In this document: piece by piece, positions 1-5,970 of the stretch
Numbering within the stretch: position 1 is the first letter of the stretch
How the letters are laid out: each line of letters opens with the position of its first letter
Notes under the pieces: model-generated
What the model was told of the DNA's origin: nothing
Seen by the model: the letters and a program-made list of their open reading frames with translations, nothing else
Database searches by the model: none
Translations under genes and position numbers: made by a program
Assembly (NCBI GenBank): GCA_021796055.1
Contig: JAJYOS010000309.1
Span: 1-7,437 of the forward strand
Length of the DNA: 7,437 bases
Direction of reading: 5' to 3'
From: Bacteroidota bacterium
GTDB lineage: Bacteria > Bacteroidota > Kryptoniia > Kryptoniales > JAKASW01

Positions 1-25
1 CGCCGTTGCCCTGAAAATCCGTGTG

Positions 26-33
26 GGAGGGAG
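26..33 (+). promoter_or_regulatory. Shine-Dalgarno site of the methyltransferase gene
   Basis: GGAGGGAG lies 7 nt (counted from GGAGG) before ATG 38. The reading frame stays open back to the window edge, with a GTG at 23 and another ATG at 53, so this site is what decides the start. Neither alternative has a comparable site at proper spacing. Confidence 0.7.
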
Positions 34-37
34 ACGG

Positions 38-1066
38 ATGGGAAATTTGAAAATGGAGAAAAATCCGGCGGAAACACCGAATAGAACGGGCGACAAAACA
101 AAGCGACATAATCGGCGGCTTTTCTCGGATTCACGAACGCCCCGCCTTAATCTGGTCTTATGCCGCCACGCGCCGTATTGGTACCTGTGCGATCGAAGTT
201 ATGTAAATGGCAGGCAGCAGCACCTCATCCGCGAAGCCTACGGGAAGATGCGTCCCATCCTGTATCCCCCGGACATCCGCTCGGGCATAGCGGAGGACAT
301 TCTTCCCAGGCTCAGCGCGTCCCTGTTCGACCTTATTTATCTGGATCCCCCGTACGGCATTACAGATGGGGAATGGGACAGACCGCCGGACTGGGAATGG
401 CTCGCCGGTGCGTGTGCGCGCCTGCTGAAGCCGGCAGGGCAGGTGATACTCCATGGCTCCGGCGGGATGGCAATTGAAGCGGCCCATGCATTCATGGAAC
501 GGTTTGCGCATCGGTTCGAGATAGTATGGGTCAAGATGACGGAGAACGGGAATTTGAGGAAGACGGCACTCTCCAGCCGCAAGCTCCCGCTTAAGGCGCA
601 TGAGAATATACATGTCTTCGCTCAGAGGACGGCGAAGGTGGCCGACCTTACATTCAACGCGGGAGCATTGCATTACAGGGACAAGCCCCGCTCGCCGCGG
701 ATTCAGAATGCAAGCTCCTTCACTTACCAACGCGGTGGCTTCAGGGACGGCTATATCGTTGTCGACAAGGGCTATCGCCTGCCTGTCGACGTCATATTCG
801 CCGACTCGGTGAGCGGAAAAGGGCTGTATTGTGCTAAGCCAGAGGATCTTGTCCGAGCATTGCTCTTGCTCCTAACAAAACCCGGCGACGCCATTCTGGA
901 TCCTTTCGCGGGAACAGGCACCACGCTGGCGATGGCTCACAGGCTCGGGCGACGGGTGACGGGCATCGAAGCCTCTCCCGCACAATTCAAAATTTTGACG
1001 CATTCAGTACCCGTCGCAAGTGGTGCGGGAGGGGCGCAAAATGAGGAGGAGTGCGGTGTGAAATGA
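38..1066 (+). CDS. site-specific DNA methyltransferase, beta class (N6-adenine or N4-cytosine)
   Basis: Transfers a methyl group from S-adenosylmethionine to the exocyclic amino group of a base in a specific DNA site. The 342-residue protein has catalytic motif IV first, DPPYG at about residues 103-107, followed by WD, and the SAM-binding motif I late, DPFAGTGTT at about 288-296. The IV-before-I order defines the beta class (N6_N4_Mtase, PF01555). Other family marks are LKPAGQVIL at about 130-138, a KxHENIHVF segment near 186-194 and the helix LVRALLLLLTKPGD just before motif I. The DPPYGIT...WD form resembles phage-type adenine methyltransferases, so N6-adenine is the likelier product, but the sequence does not settle this. 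The first roughly 50 residues are basic and unlike a domain. Start ATG 38 is chosen for its GGAGG site; the frame is open to the window edge, so an upstream start is possible. The zinc-finger gene follows after 29 nt, so they are probably cotranscribed. No restriction endonuclease is visible, so it may be solitary or have a partner outside the window. Confidence 0.9.
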   Translation: MGNLKMEKNPAETPNRTGDKTKRHNRRLFSDSRTPRLNLVLCRHAPYWYLCDRSYVNGRQQHLIREAYGKMRPILYPPDIRSGIAEDILPRLSASLFDLIYLDPPYGITDGEWDRPPDWEWLAGACARLLKPAGQVILHGSGGMAIEAAHAFMERFAHRFEIVWVKMTENGNLRKTALSSRKLPLKAHENIHVFAQRTAKVADLTFNAGALHYRDKPRSPRIQNASSFTYQRGGFRDGYIVVDKGYRLPVDVIFADSVSGKGLYCAKPEDLVRALLLLLTKPGDAILDPFAGTGTTLAMAHRLGRRVTGIEASPAQFKILTHSVPVASGAGGAQNEEECGVK

Positions 1067-1095
1067 ACAGAAAGACAGGTGCGGAGGAGGAGTAA
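1063..1095 (+). other. possible 10-codon coupling mini-ORF between two genes
   Basis: ATG at 1063 overlaps the methyltransferase stop as ATGA. It opens the frame MNRKTGAEEE, which ends in TAA at 1093-1095, immediately before ATG 1096 of the next gene. A GAGGAGG stretch at 1044-1050 lies about 12 nt upstream, longer than ideal. It could couple translation of the flanking genes or be chance, since the same bases carry the next gene's ribosome site. Confidence 0.25.
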
Positions 1096-1614
1096 ATGCC
1101 GAAATGGTATGAAAGGCAGTCATGCCCGTACTGCGGGGGGTCGTTTGCCCGAATTGACATACTGAAACGGCACATAGCTGCCAGACACCCGGGCCAGCCG
1201 ACGGCGCCGGCATCCGATCAGCTTTCCGTCCCCGATGCGAATCCGGATGGGGGCACCCCTGCGTCGCCACCGGCGGCACCAAAGGATAATGGATACGGCA
1301 ACATCCCTGTTGAGGATGCCTACGCGGAACTTGAAAGGCGCACCGAGGCGAACGCAGCGGAAGCAGTGAAACTCGCAAGGAAGGTATCGGAACTTAAGGA
1401 AAAGGTCGCGGAACTTGAGGATCGCGCATACAGGGCCAGGGTTGAATGGAGCGACAAAACGGCGGAGGCAAGCCGCCTGTCCATCGATAACCGGATGCTG
1501 GAGGAAAGGAAGGAAGGTCTGGTCCGGGAAATAAACATGCTCGAATCTGAGAAAAGAGCGATGGAACGTAAGCTCGCCGCTTTGCGCAGGGATATCGCGC
1601 ACGCAGAAAAATAG
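1096..1614 (+). CDS. C2H2 zinc-finger protein with long coiled coil
   Basis: I do not recognise a named family. The 172-residue protein starts with one classical C2H2 finger: Cys10, Cys13, His26 and His31 (C-x2-C-x12-H-x4-H), with F17 and L23 at the usual core positions. Residues 32-70 are a Pro/Ala/Asp-rich linker. Residues about 76-170 form a long, highly charged helical region with heptad-like hydrophobic spacing, predicted as a coiled coil. No membrane segment or signal peptide is seen. Such single fingers in archaea usually bind DNA or protein, and the coiled coil suggests a dimer or a scaffold. GGAGGAGG at 1083-1090, 5 nt before ATG, makes the start firm. The close spacing after the methyltransferase suggests one operon, so it may be a DNA-binding partner or cofactor of that enzyme; that link is inference. 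Confidence 0.8.
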   Translation: MPKWYERQSCPYCGGSFARIDILKRHIAARHPGQPTAPASDQLSVPDANPDGGTPASPPAAPKDNGYGNIPVEDAYAELERRTEANAAEAVKLARKVSELKEKVAELEDRAYRARVEWSDKTAEASRLSIDNRMLEERKEGLVREINMLESEKRAMERKLAALRRDIAHAEK

Positions 1615-1629
1615 ACTGCCCCTGCGCAC

Positions 1630-1656
1630 GGCCGAGTCCGCCCAGGCGGCCCTTTT
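1630..1656 (+). terminator. possible terminator after the zinc-finger gene
   Basis: GGCCG at 1630-1634 can pair with CGGCC at 1647-1651, or alternatively CCGC 1638-1641 with GCGG 1646-1649, followed by TTTT at 1653-1656. It sits 16 nt after the stop at 1614. The T run is short, and archaeal terminators often need only oligo-T, so this is weak. Confidence 0.3.
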
Positions 1657-2261
1657 CACCGAAATAGCGGATTGAGAACTTCGGGGCAGCCCTTTGCTTT
1701 GCCAGGTTATTCCTGCCCGCCACCTGTATGGAACCTCGGCGTGCCGGCGGTGTTTCTTGACGACCGATCCATGCTCGAAGGTCATGCCTCCCGTTGGAGC
1801 GTGCCGAGGCAAACTGCCGTTCTGCTCGCCACGGAGGATCCCTTATCCTCGCGTAAAGGAGTTCGAGATTGCCCTGGCTAGAAATTGCTTTCTCGGTCGT
1901 TCGGAGTTCTAATTTTCTTCATCATTCCGCCGCCTGCCGCAAGAGAGAAACCGCTCAGAGGAATCGGAGCGGATGGCAGCATGGTCTCCGCTCCACGTTC
2001 TGTTGTGATTCTGCAAGCCGCCCCGAAAACTCTTTACTCTGGTTTGTGCAATTACAGGAATGGAGGCAAAAAGAGGGAGGCTCGCCATTGTGGCTGGAAA
2101 GGGATGCTGCACCGTATTGGCACACATGGCTTCAGAAATTGGGGTCATTGCAAGAGTCGGGGAGGAAAACAATTGGTAATGCCGGTGACACGAATGCGGT
2201 TGCCCTCGGAACAAGTGGGGGACGACATGTGCGATGGCTGACTGGGGGCAACACAAAACCT
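1657..2261. other. long intergenic stretch without a convincing gene
   Basis: About 600 nt. Frames are open here on both strands (for example + 1869-2261 and + 1885-2241), but their translations are rich in Trp, Cys and His, lack family motifs, and have no ribosome site or TATA box at their starts. A 6-bp inverted repeat, GAGGAT at 1834-1839 with ATCCTC at 1845-1850, is the only local structure noted. The region may hold eroded gene remains, but none can be named. Confidence 0.5.
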
Positions 2262-2903
2262 ATGAGATTAGAGATTATGGGAAAAGACAGGAATGAACAA
2301 GATTTAGAAGCTTTCAAAGAGCTATTTGTGCAAACTAAGGGTGATAATCCGGCTTTGGCGGCGCTGTGGTTCTCCCAAAATGGCGATCTTGAATTATATT
2401 TTGCAGGATACCGGAAAGCCATCGATATTCTGGCGAATTACATAAGGATGACCGGTGGAGACAACACAATGGTCTATCCCCTCATTTTTCTCATAAGGCA
2501 CACGATTGAATTGGGTCTTAAGGAGTCCATTGTTAGGTATCACACCTTGGAGAAAAGGAGCATTAAGAATCTTAAAAGACTCTGGAATACCCACGACTTC
2601 GCATGGCTGGCAGATCAACTGGAAGAAGTATCTGAGGGAGAAAATTCCGTCACAGAGGATCCTTCTTGGAAACAGCACAAAGAGTTCCTGATTAATTTAC
2701 AGAATGCCGATCCGAGCGGCTCATTCGCCAAGTATGCCAGACAAACCGATGGCAGCCCATTTCGAGTTATGGGGAACATTTATGCCGGCAGGATACTGGA
2801 AAAAGGCACCGAACTCATAGACTTCCTGGAAGGCACGTTAACCATGCTCAACGAGTATAATTCAATACAAAGTGAAGTCGATTCTGAAATGGGAGACCGG
2901 TAA
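2262..2903 (+). CDS. HEPN-like all-helical protein, function unknown
   Basis: Encodes 213 residues from ATG 2262, with ATG 2277 and GTG 2229 as alternatives; none has a clear ribosome site. The frame is open far upstream to a TTG at 1869, but that part does not read like protein. The product looks almost wholly alpha-helical. A helix around 43-62 (ELYFAGYRKAIDILANYI) precedes VYPLIFLIRHTIELGLKESI at 71-90, then RLWNTHDFAWLADQL at 106-120, and a DPSGSFAKYARQTDGSPF segment at 150-167. This succession (YP-x-x-FL-x-RH-x-x-EL-x-LK, then HD-x-x-x-L, then D-x-GSF-x-x-R/Y) matches, from memory, a widespread family of uncharacterised HEPN-type proteins often found near mobile or defence genes. Arg106-x4-His111 would fit the R-x4-6-H motif of HEPN RNases, but the residue after Arg is Leu, not the usual polar one, so catalysis is uncertain. 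It stands alone between two gene-poor regions. Confidence 0.75.
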   Translation: MRLEIMGKDRNEQDLEAFKELFVQTKGDNPALAALWFSQNGDLELYFAGYRKAIDILANYIRMTGGDNTMVYPLIFLIRHTIELGLKESIVRYHTLEKRSIKNLKRLWNTHDFAWLADQLEEVSEGENSVTEDPSWKQHKEFLINLQNADPSGSFAKYARQTDGSPFRVMGNIYAGRILEKGTELIDFLEGTLTMLNEYNSIQSEVDSEMGDR

Positions 2904-3209
2904 GTCGTCGCCGACTTCAAGCAGTTCTTTATGGGCGAACCGCTGAGCGGTGTTATGCATGGACGAGAGTGTATTGCCGAAGCTGAAGCTCTTACATTCA
3001 TCAAGGTCTGAGGATATTCCTTCATAGAGGACGGCGGCGTTCCACGCGGCGTACCACTCAGAGCTTTCCTTAAATGAGAAAATGACGGCGTCTCCTTTGT
3101 CAGCAGATAATGGTCCTTTGTTTCGCCCCAGTGCCTGTCCCAGCTCGGAAGGGATGTCATGGTTGCAAGGAGATCCCTTCTGAATTGTTGCCCATTCGGG
3201 GTGTTGGTG
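2862..3209 (-). pseudogene. possible 5'-truncated gene remnant
   Basis: A 115-codon frame on the - strand runs from just after a TAA at 3210-3212 to a TGA at 2862-2864, with no ATG, GTG or TTG near its upstream end. Its translation looks protein-like, with stretches such as KGDAVIFSFKESSEWYAAWN and FAHKELLEVGDDLPVSHFRI, and the codons favour G or C in third place. The + strand of the same phase contains stops, so the - strand is the better coding candidate. It overlaps the last 42 nt of the HEPN-like gene tail to tail. I do not recognise a family. The N-terminal part is missing or was replaced by the GIY-YIG promoter region. It could still be a chance open frame. Confidence 0.35.
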
Positions 3210-3215
3210 TTATCA

Positions 3216-3222
3216 TTTATAT
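3216..3222 (+). promoter_or_regulatory. TATA box of the GIY-YIG gene
   Basis: TTTATAT is centred at about 3219, 27 nt before ATG 3246. Archaeal transcription starts about 25 nt after the TATA centre, so the mRNA would begin at or just before this ATG, giving a leaderless transcript. This favours ATG 3246 over the in-frame GTG at 3228. Confidence 0.6.
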
Positions 3223-3245
3223 GAAATGTGTCTCATACGGCCATT

Positions 3246-3758
3246 ATGAGTGGCGACCCCTACCTGCCTGAGAGAAGCCACATTGTGGTTTTTGAGGATG
3301 CGACAGCCCTGACATGCGAAAGGATACTTGCACAAATAAATCCGGACAATGCGATCAAACTTGATAGAATTCGCTTGTCAGACCTCATCATGTACCCCGG
3401 GACTGGAATATACTTGTTTTTTGATATCGAGAACACGCCGAGATATGTCGGGAGCTGCCTGTCGAGATCGTTTATCGAGAGAATACCTTCGCATTTTGAC
3501 ACCAGAAACGGAAGCAGTCTCAATACGATATCCAAGCGCCTGGCAGAACCGGAAATTACAGGTGTTGATGACTTAACGGCGACAGTTATGGGTGCATTGC
3601 CAAGACTGAAGCTGATACTCATAGGTATCCGTTGCCGGTCCGAGGATGACAAAAAGAGAGTCAGGAAAATTGAAAGGGATCTAATTGGAACTCTCGGACC
3701 GGACCTGAACCGCAGTAGACGGAAGGCACCAGGCGCAGCCTATCTGCCCGGCGCATAA
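3246..3758 (+). CDS. stand-alone GIY-YIG endonuclease-domain protein
   Basis: A predicted metal-dependent nuclease that would cut DNA at a site set by its partner or flanks. Of 170 residues, the domain spans about 50-157: GTGIYLF with Gly54-Ile55-Tyr56, then RYVGS with Tyr67-Val68-Gly69, Arg79 (ER) on the first helix, His83 (PSHF), Glu143 (KIERDLIGTL), the metal ligand, and Asn155 (PDLN). All the usual catalytic positions are present, so it is probably active. Residues 1-49 form a short N-terminal region without a known fold, and there is no zinc finger, HTH or other DNA-binding domain, unlike homing endonucleases or UvrC. The start is ATG 3246 by TATA spacing; GTG 3228 would add six residues. 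It is monocistronic. It could be a restriction-like or defence nuclease, or an element-encoded nuclease; the sequence does not choose between them. Confidence 0.85.
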   Translation: MSGDPYLPERSHIVVFEDATALTCERILAQINPDNAIKLDRIRLSDLIMYPGTGIYLFFDIENTPRYVGSCLSRSFIERIPSHFDTRNGSSLNTISKRLAEPEITGVDDLTATVMGALPRLKLILIGIRCRSEDDKKRVRKIERDLIGTLGPDLNRSRRKAPGAAYLPGA

Positions 3759-3940
3759 TGATCGCGGCGCACCGATGCACCTGTACCGTGCTGAGGTTAA
3801 CACGGCGCCGACAGGCAGCAGGCGGCTGGGACGCATCCGGAAGCGTCAGCAGCGGCCACACGCGATCACGCATTCCGATTGGTCCGGGGTTCTGACAAGG
3901 AACGCGTTTCTATTTGGCATCCGAAATAATGCGCGAAAAC

Positions 3941-3968
3941 GATTCGCAAAAGAGACATTCTGCGAATC
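3941..3968. repeat. inverted repeat, 8-bp arms
   Basis: GATTCGCA at 3941-3948 is the exact reverse complement of TGCGAATC at 3961-3968, with a 12-nt spacer. No T run follows, so it is not a clear terminator; it could be a protein site or chance. Confidence 0.45.
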
Positions 3969-3988
3969 TCCCGTTCATTTTCGCCGTG

Positions 3989-4007
3989 ATGGGAAGATTT
4001 TTCCCAT
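3989..4007. repeat. inverted repeat, 7-bp arms
   Basis: ATGGGAA at 3989-3995 pairs with TTCCCAT at 4001-4007 around a 5-nt loop. It lies 20 nt after the previous inverted repeat and no gene is nearby, so the role is unknown. Confidence 0.45.
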
Positions 4008-4332
4008 TCAATTGGTGCCCCTTGTACATGATAGGCTCAGAACCGGTCGCAACGTGCGGCCGTTGAGAATGTTTCCCGGGCATGGAAGGAGCATTCAAAC
4101 ATGAAGTGAATGCGCCCGGGAGAGGACAGGAGTTTCCGGGTCCGTAGAGAGGGATGGCAAAAAGAAGCGGTCTGGAAATTCTGTCGGAACGGTACCCCGG
4201 TATCGCGCCTGGATACAGCTGTGTGTTGAAGGCTGCCGGATAAGATAATATCCCTTCATTTTCGTGCATGAGCGACAATCTAAGTGTGGGCGAGATTGAG
4301 AGCCCAACCGAATGTGGCGTCGGTGGTTGTGA

Positions 4333-4589
4333 TCGCTACTGCAGATTCCATATGTGGTCTACGTGAGAGTCTGCCGTGCGTCGCAGACCGCAACTAAGTC
4401 ACGGATAAAGAAAGTAAACATTTTCAGTTCTTCAGGCACACGCGAGCACCGCAATTGGCAATCAATTTGAAGGAAGCGGCATTAGAAGGTTAGATGGGCT
4501 GGATCCATAGCTCAGAGATGACGAGGACCTATTACCATTTTAGCGACATAGCCAAACTCAGGATAGACGCGTTCTTCAAGAACAAGTAA
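4333..4589 (+). pseudogene. decayed tyrosine recombinase (XerA/phage-type), C-terminal remnant
   Basis: Only the end of the catalytic domain is left. Frame 4425-4589 reads QFFRHTRA, then QLAINLKEAALEG, a TAG at 4491-4493, then MGWIHSSEMTRTYYHFSD and a TAA at 4587-4589. This matches, from memory, the archaeal integrase pattern HLFRH(S/T)RAT-x-LA-x-x-L-x-EA-x(4)-Y-x-GW-x-x-(G/S)S-x-M-x-x-TY-x-HLS with identical spacing. The Tyr codon near 4530 is the nucleophile, and the TAG falls where the family usually has Tyr. The expected His of HxxR is Gln (CAG 4425-4427). Just upstream, another frame (from 4333) reads KSRIKKVN, the family's usual lead-in (KKRVNPH), so about two extra bases lie at 4420-4424. 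The early catalytic Arg and the N-terminal part are not found. It is therefore dead: frameshift, nonsense codon and lost catalytic residue. It belongs to a different subfamily from the intact integrase at 5971-7269. Confidence 0.82.
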
Positions 4590-4649
4590 GTAAGTGGCCT
4601 ACTTTATCCATCCACTTTCTCGATTTCAAAAAGACTAATTTCTTAGCCA

Positions 4650-4668
4650 ACATATAAGTATTATATGT
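4650..4668. promoter_or_regulatory. 19-bp palindrome over the TATA box: likely operator
   Basis: ACATATAAGTATTATATGT has perfect 8-bp arms around a GTA centre. Its left arm contains a TATA-like CATATAAG, so a protein bound here would block TBP. It sits directly before the three-gene operon, whose second product has a winged helix-turn-helix, suggesting self-repression. The role is inferred from position and symmetry. Confidence 0.55.
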
Positions 4669-5005
4669 GTTCGTTGATGCTAGTTTGGGTGATGCGACGG
4701 CTAAGATTAAGTATGAACCGACGGAGGTTTTACTGGAAGGGCAGAGGCTAGTGAAGTTTCTGAACCCCCAGTTTGTAGGTCTTTTGGAGCAGAAAATCCC
4801 AGGAATCAAGTACGGTCATATGCTTCTATTCAAAGAGGTCAAAGGGGAGAAGAAAGAGGATGAGGAGGGGGCAACAGAGACTATCCGCTTTTCACTATTG
4901 CACGATAGTGAGGAGTCTGAACAGGAGGGCCGATTGCTTGTTCATGTGGATGACCCTAAGTTATTGAAAGTCCTGATCGAAGCGATGGAGGAATTCAACG
5001 GGTGA
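4667..5005 (+). CDS. small acidic protein, first gene of three-gene operon, unknown
   Basis: I do not recognise this protein. From GTG 4667 it has 112 residues and is strongly acidic, with a Lys/Glu/Asp-rich segment at about 59-70 (KGEKKEDEEG) and another acidic patch near 80-88. The pattern suggests mixed alpha/beta: strands around 11-24, 52-57, 72-78 and 89-95, and a C-terminal helix LLKVLIEAMEEF. No membrane segment, signal or metal motif is seen. The start is uncertain. GTG 4667 is the first start after an in-frame TAA but lies inside the palindrome, too close to the TATA-like left arm to be transcribed from it. TTG 4682 lies about 27 nt from that TATA and would be leaderless. The stop overlaps the next start as GTGA. 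The gene is visibly more A+T-rich than the methyltransferase and integrase genes, which fits separate acquisition. Confidence 0.72.
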   Translation: MFVDASLGDATAKIKYEPTEVLLEGQRLVKFLNPQFVGLLEQKIPGIKYGHMLLFKEVKGEKKEDEEGATETIRFSLLHDSEESEQEGRLLVHVDDPKLLKVLIEAMEEFNG

Positions 5006-5523
5006 GTAATTTTATGGATTTTACTGACAAACTATCACGGGACAAAAGGGGCTTGTGCATTGCTATACATAGCCCGTACAAGGAAATCCATGAGCTACGC
5101 ACGATAACACTGTCTGACATGGATTGCACAGAACTCACCACAGGATGGTTCCGCAGCGACAGACGTAGTGCTAAGAGCGTCAGAGCAGACATAATATCGA
5201 TGCAAGAATCGGTTAGATCCTTGCGTGATTACATAAAGGCGCGGACATCAAAACTGGAAGAGCACATTTCATTCATGGATAACCTCAAACAAGGATTGGA
5301 AACGGGCAGACTAATACTCTTGGAGGCAGAACCTTTAGTGTTTCCGAATTTTGCTCAAGTTGATATAGAGAGATGCACAACACTGATAGTTAAAGAAATA
5401 GAGAATGGAGAGCAACTCTCTCCAAGCGACATTGCTGAGAAATATGACATTGACTACATGTTGGTGTCATACTGTTTCGACCAACTTGCCAAGGACGGAA
5501 AAATCGAGGAGGTCAGGAAGTGA
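5002..5523 (+). CDS. coiled-coil/winged-helix DNA-binding protein, second gene of operon
   Basis: A 173-residue protein of no family I can name. Residues 1-55 look like a small alpha/beta region. Residues about 58-105 (from SVRADIISMQ onward) are a long amphipathic helix, probably a coiled coil that dimerises. Residues about 120-170 have the form of a winged helix-turn-helix: a lead helix CTTLIVKEIENG, then LSPSDIAEKYDI and DYMLVSYCFDQLAKDGKI, as in MarR/ArsR-type or replication-initiation wHTH domains. It is therefore a likely DNA-binding regulator, and the palindrome at 4650-4668 is its most obvious candidate site. GTG 5002 overlaps the previous stop (GTGA) and has GGAGG at 4987-4991, 10 nt upstream; ATG 5014 is an alternative. 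The next gene again overlaps by GTGA. A role in copy or maintenance control of an element is equally possible. Confidence 0.78.
   Translation: MSNFMDFTDKLSRDKRGLCIAIHSPYKEIHELRTITLSDMDCTELTTGWFRSDRRSAKSVRADIISMQESVRSLRDYIKARTSKLEEHISFMDNLKQGLETGRLILLEAEPLVFPNFAQVDIERCTTLIVKEIENGEQLSPSDIAEKYDIDYMLVSYCFDQLAKDGKIEEVRK
5506..5513 (+). promoter_or_regulatory. Shine-Dalgarno site supporting the 60-residue third gene
   Basis: GAGGAGGT ends 6 nt before GTG 5520. The match and spacing are ideal. This is the main reason to accept such a short gene with a GTG start, together with the overlap with the previous stop. Confidence 0.65.
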
Positions 5524-5702
5524 ACATACCTGAAAAGACCGTGTTAAAATTCGGAAAAGTAATCATTGGAGCACAAGTTATAAGACCAATCAAACAGCGG
5601 GCGTTTAATGAATTCTCTCCAAACTACGTTGCAGAACCATTTGTGAAGATTTTGGTGGAACGATTATACCAGAAAAGAGAAGTCCCAGCTGAAAAGAAGT
5701 AG
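5520..5702 (+). CDS. 60-residue protein, third gene of operon, unknown
   Basis: Unknown small protein, 60 residues, basic, no Cys. A possible beta hairpin at 7-22 (VLKFGKVIIGAQVI) is followed by an amphipathic helix around 38-52 (AEPFVKILVERLYQK) and a Lys-rich tail. The helix is amphipathic and no membrane span is evident. It starts with GTG overlapping the wHTH gene stop and has a strong ribosome site, so translation is probably coupled and the three products may work in a fixed ratio, for example as a complex. A short oligo-T follows the stop. Confidence 0.65.
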   Translation: MNIPEKTVLKFGKVIIGAQVIRPIKQRAFNEFSPNYVAEPFVKILVERLYQKREVPAEKK

Positions 5703-5970
5703 ATGCATAGCTTTTCTGCTCACATGCCTCGAAAGAGTCTTCCTCCTTGAACTAAAAGGTGATTGTACTCCCCCCCATTTTCGTACAAAAGAGGCGATCC
5801 GGAGGCATTTTTATTTAAATAGTCTCTGGCCGGAAGGGGTGCTTTTTAATTTCAGCGAATGAATATTCACTCAATATTATAATTCAATCCGCAGACATTT
5901 TCCGCCGCATGCCAGCTTCCTGTCCCGCTGTTACGCCAAAGGGCTGCCGTCCGTGCACCCGCCGTCCATT
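5703..5970. other. convergent intergenic region with palindromes and oligo-T
   Basis: It separates the + operon from the - integrase gene. It holds oligo-T runs at 5710-5713 and 5807-5812 that could end the + operon, TTGTAC at 5763-5768 with GTACAA at 5783-5788 flanking a seven-C run, the 10-bp palindrome TATTTAAATA at 5812-5821 and the 10-bp palindrome TGAATATTCA at 5860-5869. The TATA-like 5812-5821 sequence is followed by no plausible gene on either strand. No obvious terminator for the integrase is seen. Confidence 0.45.

Larger units (their letters stand above)
3759..4332. other. gene-poor stretch after the nuclease gene
   Basis: About 570 nt. Open frames exist on both strands (+ 3775-4104, - 3910-4278), but they lack initiation signals and family motifs. 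The notable contents are two inverted repeats, listed separately, and two CCCGGG sites near 4075 and 4115. The 5' part of the decayed recombinase at 4333-4589 may have eroded here, but I could not recognise its first catalytic motif. Confidence 0.5.

Noticed and set aside
158..730. 190-residue open frame on the - strand
   Set aside because: It lies wholly inside the methyltransferase gene, whose motifs are clear; it is an antisense shadow of G+C-rich coding sequence.
1120..1812. 230-residue open frame on the - strand across the zinc-finger gene and the following gap
   Set aside because: It overlaps a gene with a strong ribosome site and Cys/His motif; the translation has no recognisable motif and no start signals.
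1869..2261. Upstream extension of the HEPN-like gene to TTG 1869
   Set aside because: The extra 131 residues are rich in Trp, Cys and His, look non-coding, and have no initiation signal.
3775..4104. 109-residue + frame after the GIY-YIG gene
   Set aside because: No ribosome site, TATA box or family motif, and the composition looks random; competing frames exist on the other strand.
3910..4278. 122-residue - frame
   Set aside because: No start signal and an unlikely composition rich in Pro, Ser and Cys; no motif recognised.
4494..4589. A small independent gene starting at ATG 4494
   Set aside because: Its 31 residues match the C-terminal end of a tyrosine recombinase continuing from the frame just upstream of the TAG, so it is a fragment rather than a gene.
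5763..5788. TTGTAC/GTACAA inverted repeat around seven C as an intrinsic terminator
   Set aside because: A 6-bp A+T-containing stem with a 14-nt loop and no T run following on either strand at proper distance.
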